Origin: DAOUJI01 sp965224415
GTDB lineage: Bacteria > Chloroflexota > Dehalococcoidia > Lucifugimonadales > JAGWBF01
Assembly: GCA_965224415.1 (NCBI GenBank)
Contig: CBDCZB010000004.1
Span: 930,001-994,000, forward strand
Direction of reading: 5' to 3'
DNA: 64,000 nucleotides
The translations under genes were made by a program, and so were the position numbers. The notes beneath the pieces were generated by a model. It was not told the origin of the DNA, did not search any database, and was given only the letters and a program-made list of their open reading frames with translations. Below, one piece after another: positions 60,146 through 64,000 of this stretch. The first letter of the stretch is position 1. The number at the start of each line of letters is the position of its first letter.

Positions 60146-60826
60146 TTATCGGGCCGCGCCCACTGGCCGCAGTTCGTTGACTCCGTCGAGGAAGCCCCAC
60201 CAGGCTTCGAGACCGGCTTCCAGGGCGGCTTCCACCCTCGCCTCGTCGGCGGTTGCGGTGTGGTTGGCGATGCCCTCTTCTTCCTGCCTGGAGTGCTCTA
60301 TGTCCAGAGTCGAGTGGACATCGAAGAAGGCCAGCGCCGCCTCGTCAGTGATTCCGTACAGGTCCCTGAGGCCAGACGCCTTCTCCGCCGCCACCTGGGG
60401 CGTCTGCTGCTCGTAAGCGTAGATGGCTGCCAGCCCCTCCTGGAACGAGCCGCTGGAGCAGATGCCCGTGTAGACATCCAGAAGCCGCTGCGTGTTCGGG
60501 TGAATGGACGAGACAAGGACTTCCTCCTCGGTCATGCCCAGCCCGCGACAAAAGTCCAGCCACTGGGCCCGGTGATTGTTCTCGCCGTGCTCCTCATCCC
60601 ACAGGTTGCTCAAGATTCCCTGCCTGACCTGGGGTTCTGGGCAGTTGGCATGGATTGCGCTGAGGAACCTGGGGAAAGCGGCCTCTATGCGGTAGTACTG
60701 GGCGGCGTAGACGCGCAGGTCTTCCAACGTCAGCTTGCCCTCCTGCCAATCGACGTAAAAGGGGTGCGTCAGCAAGCTCCTGGCCGATATGCGGTCTTGC
60801 AGCCTGGTAATAAAGCTCTGGGTCAT
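60146..60826 (-). CDS. CADD-like haem-oxygenase-fold protein, candidate p-aminobenzoate synthase
   Basis: A 226-residue helical protein of the CADD/TenA-like group. Metal ligands Glu78, His85, Glu139, His171, Asp175 and His178 align with Glu81, His88, Glu142, His174, Asp178 and His181 of Chlamydia CADD with a constant offset of three. Tyr24 (HPFYVDW) and Lys149 (AAEKASG) align with Tyr27 and Lys152, which CADD consumes to make p-aminobenzoate for folate. All residues needed for that self-sacrificing reaction are present. It lies between pheS (69 bases upstream) and pheT (21 bases downstream). A PqqC-like or other oxygenase role is less likely. Confidence 0.88.
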   Translation of the reverse strand: MTQSFITRLQDRISARSLLTHPFYVDWQEGKLTLEDLRVYAAQYYRIEAAFPRFLSAIHANCPEPQVRQGILSNLWDEEHGENNHRAQWLDFCRGLGMTEEEVLVSSIHPNTQRLLDVYTGICSSGSFQEGLAAIYAYEQQTPQVAAEKASGLRDLYGITDEAALAFFDVHSTLDIEHSRQEEEGIANHTATADEARVEAALEAGLEAWWGFLDGVNELRPVGAAR

Positions 60827-60894
60827 CGAATCTGCCTCCTATCGTTATTCCCGTTTCGGTTGCTCAACACTTAAGCCCGTGGGCCAGGGACACA

Positions 60895-61977
60895 CTAAAA
60901 CTGCTTCAGAAAGCGCAGGTCGTTGGAGTAGAAGAGACGTATGTCGTTGATGCCGTACTTCAGCATTGCGATGCGTTCCACTCCCAGACCGAAGGCGAAG
61001 CCAGTGTACACTTGCGGGTCGTAGCCCACTCCTTCCAATACCTTGGGGTGCACCATGCCGGCTCCCATTATCTCAATCCAACCGGTGTCTCTGCATATCC
61101 GGCATCCGTTTCCGCTTCCATCGCAGGCAAAGCAGTCTATGGACATGTCCACACCCGGCTCGACGAAGGGGAAGTAGTCGCAACGGAAACGCACTTTCCG
61201 TTCGGAGCCGAATATCCGGCGGGCCAACTCGTAGAGGGTCCCTTTCAGGTCCGCGAAGGTTATCCCTTCATCCACCGCCAACCCCTCCACCTGGAAGAAA
61301 TGCCATTCGTGAGTGGCGTCAGTGGCCTCGTACCGATAGACCTTGCCGGGCACGATTACCCGTATGGGCGGCTTCATACGCTCCATGACCCGCGCCTGCA
61401 TGGGTGAGGTGTGGGTACGGAGCAGCATGTCGTACTCGCCCGTTTCGTTGGGGGAATCAACCCAAATGGTGCTCCACATATCCCTTGCCGGGTGATCAGT
61501 TGGTATGTTCAGCAGCTGGAAGTTGTAATGGTCCCATTCGACCTCAGGCCCCTCGACCACGCCGAATCCCATCCCAACGAAGGCGTCGCATATCTCTCGT
61601 AGCATCTGCGTCGAGGGGTGCAGGCGGCCCACACGTACGGGCCGTCCGGGAAGCGTGATGTCGATGCGTTCCGATTCGGCCAGTCCCTCCAGGCGTGCCG
61701 CCTCAAGCTCCTGCTGCCGGTTGGTCAGCTCTCCTTCCAACTTCTGCTTGGTCCGGTTCGCCAGCGCCCCAACGCTTGCGCGCTCCTCGGAGGGCAAGGA
61801 CCCCAGACCTCTGAGTAGATTGGTCAAGCTCCCTCTGCGGCCCAGGTAAGACAAGCGCCATTGCTCCAGGGAATCGAGGTCTTCCGATTGCTCCAATTCC
61901 TGGATGGCCTGTGCGCTTAGCTGCTCTATGAGCTCTGGTGAGACTTGTATGGAAGAGTCCGTTTGACCGGGAGCCAA
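60895..61977 (-). CDS. pheS: Phenylalanyl-tRNA synthetase alpha subunit
   Basis: Catalytic subunit for Phe activation. It has 360 residues. The coiled-coil N-terminus, class II motif 2 (MLLRTHTSPMQARVM, then PGKVYRYEATDATHEWHFFQVEGL) and motif 3 (GFAFGLGVERIAML) are clear. A Cys-rich insert CFACDGSGNGCRICRDTGW could bind zinc, as in several bacterial groups. The start is TTG at 61977; no better codon is seen, so the N-terminus is slightly uncertain. It leads the pheS-CADD-pheT-MNT-HEPN-moeA run. Confidence 0.95.
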   Translation of the reverse strand: MAPGQTDSSIQVSPELIEQLSAQAIQELEQSEDLDSLEQWRLSYLGRRGSLTNLLRGLGSLPSEERASVGALANRTKQKLEGELTNRQQELEAARLEGLAESERIDITLPGRPVRVGRLHPSTQMLREICDAFVGMGFGVVEGPEVEWDHYNFQLLNIPTDHPARDMWSTIWVDSPNETGEYDMLLRTHTSPMQARVMERMKPPIRVIVPGKVYRYEATDATHEWHFFQVEGLAVDEGITFADLKGTLYELARRIFGSERKVRFRCDYFPFVEPGVDMSIDCFACDGSGNGCRICRDTGWIEIMGAGMVHPKVLEGVGYDPQVYTGFAFGLGVERIAMLKYGINDIRLFYSNDLRFLKQF

Positions 61978-62008
61978 ATCCGTCGAGTCCTATGGCCTAG
62001 AGTTGCGG

Positions 62009-63001
62009 CTATTCATTATAGGATTGGCCTAGTGCGTGGTCAAGGAACGCGGCTAGTTCGGTATCGCTTAGCACTCGTTCAGCAGGACGGCTAGCTACCC
62101 ATCGACTTTTGGGTGTCTTTTTCACAAGGCGCAAGAGTTTGGTCGAAACCAAAAGTTCGGCGATGTTGTGGACTATCCAGTAATCTCCAAGGTTTCTCAT
62201 CCATGCGATAGCCGACACGTCTCCGACAGGAGTCTCCCGCAGTTTATATTCACATCCAACTCTTTTGACTTTACCCGGTGTGTTTTTGGTCTCATGTCCT
62301 AGATTTGTAAGCTTGCTGTCATCAACCCAATCGAATCTAGACGCACCCGACCATCCCCCCAAAGCAGAAATGCTGCACTTTACTTCGGCCGTCTTGCGGA
62401 CAATCGGGTCGTTTTCTAATTCAGATTCGATCTCTGTTACGGCCACCAGTTGCTGAATGTATTGTTCTTGTTGTGTAGGATTCAGTCCCGCAATGGCATC
62501 CGAGTTTGCGTCAAGTGAGGATTGGATACGCTCGCGGATGTCCCTTTTGAAAAGCTCCCTCCCTATGAGCCCATCCACAATAGTTAAGTTGATGTCTAGG
62601 TCTAGTTCCTCGAATTCTTCTGACGCTACAACATAGTAAGGGAAGAAGTTCTTCATCGCATACTGAAGTTTATAGTCGAACTTCCACTTGCGGTATTGGT
62701 CGCTCGTTTTACAAACTTCAACGTACTGCACACCAGTGCTGAAACCTTTGCCCAAGCCATCGAAGTCAATGGCAAGAAGGGGGTTGCCCCGCTTGGTGCA
62801 AAGCACATAATCGATGCTCGTCTTATAGAAAAAGTCGTTTGAGGTCTTCACGGTGTCATCTGGTTCGAATAACGCTGAGAAGGGAAATTGAGGGAGTAAC
62901 CTGTATTCCTCTCCCAACATGGACTCAATGGACTCGAATCCCCGTTTTTCGCCATTGCTGCCAAATATAGACTTTTTTACTGCCACTGCTACCACACTCA
63001 A
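62009..63001 (-). CDS. Possible PD-(D/E)xK nuclease-like protein (DUF2726-like), likely acquired
   Basis: A 330-residue protein without close recognised relatives. The first third, RLLPQFPFSALFE...KTSIDYVLCTKRGNPLLAIDFDG, is similar in layout to DUF2726/VSR-like nucleases (Asp64, then Asp79-x-Asp81 where others have E-x-D/K). The rest is mixed alpha/beta. AT content is well above the neighbours and it stands alone between pheS and sucD on the same strand, both signs of transfer. It may belong to a defence or mobile remnant; no partner genes are nearby. The start at 63001 is assumed. Confidence 0.6.
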   Translation of the reverse strand: MSVVAVAVKKSIFGSNGEKRGFESIESMLGEEYRLLPQFPFSALFEPDDTVKTSNDFFYKTSIDYVLCTKRGNPLLAIDFDGLGKGFSTGVQYVEVCKTSDQYRKWKFDYKLQYAMKNFFPYYVVASEEFEELDLDINLTIVDGLIGRELFKRDIRERIQSSLDANSDAIAGLNPTQQEQYIQQLVAVTEIESELENDPIVRKTAEVKCSISALGGWSGASRFDWVDDSKLTNLGHETKNTPGKVKRVGCEYKLRETPVGDVSAIAWMRNLGDYWIVHNIAELLVSTKLLRLVKKTPKSRWVASRPAERVLSDTELAAFLDHALGQSYNE

Positions 63002-63229
63002 AAAGTTGCTTATCGCTTACAGAGCGTTGGAATTGGGGGGCAAGGAAAAATCCAATTCTCAACCCCGTTACTGCCAACGTCGCGCACTCCCCCTAAGCGA
63101 TTGATTCAGGGTCACTCTATTCCTGTATGTTGAACTGAGATATCAATGAAAATCAAGAGCAAACTGTGGAAGGGCGTCAAGAAAGTGCATTCTCTGGGGT
63201 ACCGGGGAAAGTCGGGCGCGTCCTGACGC

Positions 63230-64000
63230 CTACGGAATGGGCAGGATTTGCTTCACGGTTGCGCCTATGGCGGCAGGGGAGGGGATGATGGCGGCGCCCG
63301 CCTCTTCGAAAGCTCGTATCTTGGCGGCGGCAGTGGCCGCCTCCCCAGTGATGATGGCTCCAGCGTGGCCCATCCTCTTTCCCGGAGGGGCGGTGACTCC
63401 GGCCACCAGCGCAGCCACCGGCTTGTTGAAGTGGTCGGCGATATATTCGGCGGCTTCCTGTTCCATGGTCCCGCCTATCTCTCCAATCAGCGCCACGGCG
63501 TCGGTTTCCGGGTCGTCGTTGAACAGCTTGAGGACATCCACGAAACTTGAGCCGACAAGAGGGTCGCCGCCTATTCCGACGCAGGTTGACTGCCCCATTC
63601 CCAATGCCGTGAGCTGGGACACGGCCTCATAGGTAAGCGTGCCGCTCCTGGAAACCACCCCAACCCTGCCCGGAGTGTGTATGGAAGCGGGCATAATGCC
63701 CAGCTTGCACCGTTCGCCCGGAGAAATCACGCCTGGGCAGTTCGGGCCAATGAGGATGACCCCGCGCCTGTCCAGGTAGCGGAGGACCTTCACCATATCC
63801 AGGGCAGTCATGCCCTCAGTTATGCAGATAACCAGCTTTATTCCGCCGTCGGCAGCTTCCAGAATGGCGTCAGTGGCGAACATGGCCGGCACGAAGATCA
63901 TTGACGTGTCGGCCTGTTCCTCCCTCACGGCCCTCTCAACTGAGTTGAATACTGGAATTTTGTCTTCGAAGAGCTGCCCTCCCCTTCCGGGGGTTACTCC
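63230..64000 (-). CDS. sucD: Succinyl-CoA ligase alpha subunit, partial (N-terminus beyond right edge)
   Basis: TCA-cycle enzyme interconverting succinyl-CoA and succinate with ATP/GTP formation. The frame is open from the window edge: GVTPGRGGQLFEDKIPVFNS is the CoA-binding part after the missing first 60-70 residues. GPNCPGVISPGERCKLGIMP, SRSGTLTYEAVSQLT, GIGGDPLVGSSFVDVL, LIGEIGGTMEQEAAEYI and KRMGHAGAIITG (phosphohistidine) are all diagnostic. sucC would be expected just outside the window. Confidence 0.95.
   Translation of the reverse strand, partial: GVTPGRGGQLFEDKIPVFNSVERAVREEQADTSMIFVPAMFATDAILEAADGGIKLVICITEGMTALDMVKVLRYLDRRGVILIGPNCPGVISPGERCKLGIMPASIHTPGRVGVVSRSGTLTYEAVSQLTALGMGQSTCVGIGGDPLVGSSFVDVLKLFNDDPETDAVALIGEIGGTMEQEAAEYIADHFNKPVAALVAGVTAPPGKRMGHAGAIITGEAATAAAKIRAFEEAGAAIIPSPAAIGATVKQILPIP

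Noticed and set aside
62925..62955. GACTCGAATCCCC resembling a tRNA T-arm
   Set aside because: No acceptor, D or anticodon arms can be formed around it, and it lies in the coding frame of the nuclease-like gene.
63147..63230. 26-codon basic ORF on the plus strand (MKIKSKLWKGVKKVHSLG...)
   Set aside because: No ribosome site or promoter and too short to judge.
1..64000. CRISPR arrays, rRNA and tRNA genes
   Set aside because: No regularly spaced repeats and no cloverleaf or rRNA sequence were seen on either strand.

Overview
The window is a gene-dense bacterial chromosome segment with high GC and short intergenic gaps. It has many 4-base start/stop overlaps, and several promoters sit directly on the start codon, which suggests leaderless mRNAs. 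The gene mix points to an organoheterotroph with a degradative lifestyle: repeated SDR dehydrogenases, Rieske ferredoxins, an F420-type luciferase-like oxidoreductase, a CoA transferase, amidase, dienelactone hydrolase, aldo/keto reductases and carboxymuconolactone decarboxylase. Together with an lprG-like lipoprotein/MFS pair and trehalose synthesis, this resembles Chloroflexota of the Dehalococcoidia/SAR202 type. That placement is inference from gene content only; no rRNA or tRNA gene was seen.

Layout. 1-5.4 kb: a minus-strand housekeeping operon (hydrolase, lspA, rluD-type, gltX, glnS; glnS runs off the left edge). 5.5-7 kb: ltaE and a Rieske ferredoxin. 7.0-11.9 kb: a mobile-element hotspot with an IS630 element (frameshifted transposase) next to a 2684-bp IS1595-family transposon carrying a cytosine-5 methyltransferase and a probable restriction endonuclease. 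The transposon has split an HsdR-N-like gene, and its 8-bp target duplication is intact. 12-16.6 kb: nadB, a GNAT protein and three tandem SDR paralogues. 16.6-19.6 kb: a lone nuclease-methylase fusion (type IIG-like). 19.7-24 kb: catabolic enzymes. 24-31.5 kb: a giant FtsX-type permease, a Phd/VapC-type toxin-antitoxin pair, Na+-pump decarboxylase subunits, a staphylococcal-type nuclease and dienelactone hydrolase.

31.8-45 kb: pyruvate kinase; a peroxiredoxin with an in-frame UGA at its catalytic Cys and a SECIS-like hairpin (probable selenoprotein); a TPP enzyme, aldo/keto reductase, DNA repair genes (tag, xthA), convergent otsA/otsB, an MBL hydrolase, mtaB and a CoA transferase. 45-51.3 kb: cell-envelope genes, namely a PAP2/radical SAM pair and a three-gene operon of propeller lipoprotein, LprG-like lipoprotein and MFS exporter. 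51.3-55.2 kb: mixed oxidoreductases. 55.2-62 kb: a long minus-strand cluster pheS - CADD-like pABA synthase - pheT - MNT - HEPN - moeA - unknown gene. 62-64 kb: an isolated nuclease-like gene, then sucD running off the right edge.

The most notable items are the restriction-modification-bearing IS1595 transposon with its exactly reconstructible insertion, the peroxiredoxin selenoprotein candidate, the CADD homologue retaining every residue needed for self-sacrificing pABA synthesis, an LspA with a C-terminal zinc ribbon, and a VapC that appears to start at CTG.
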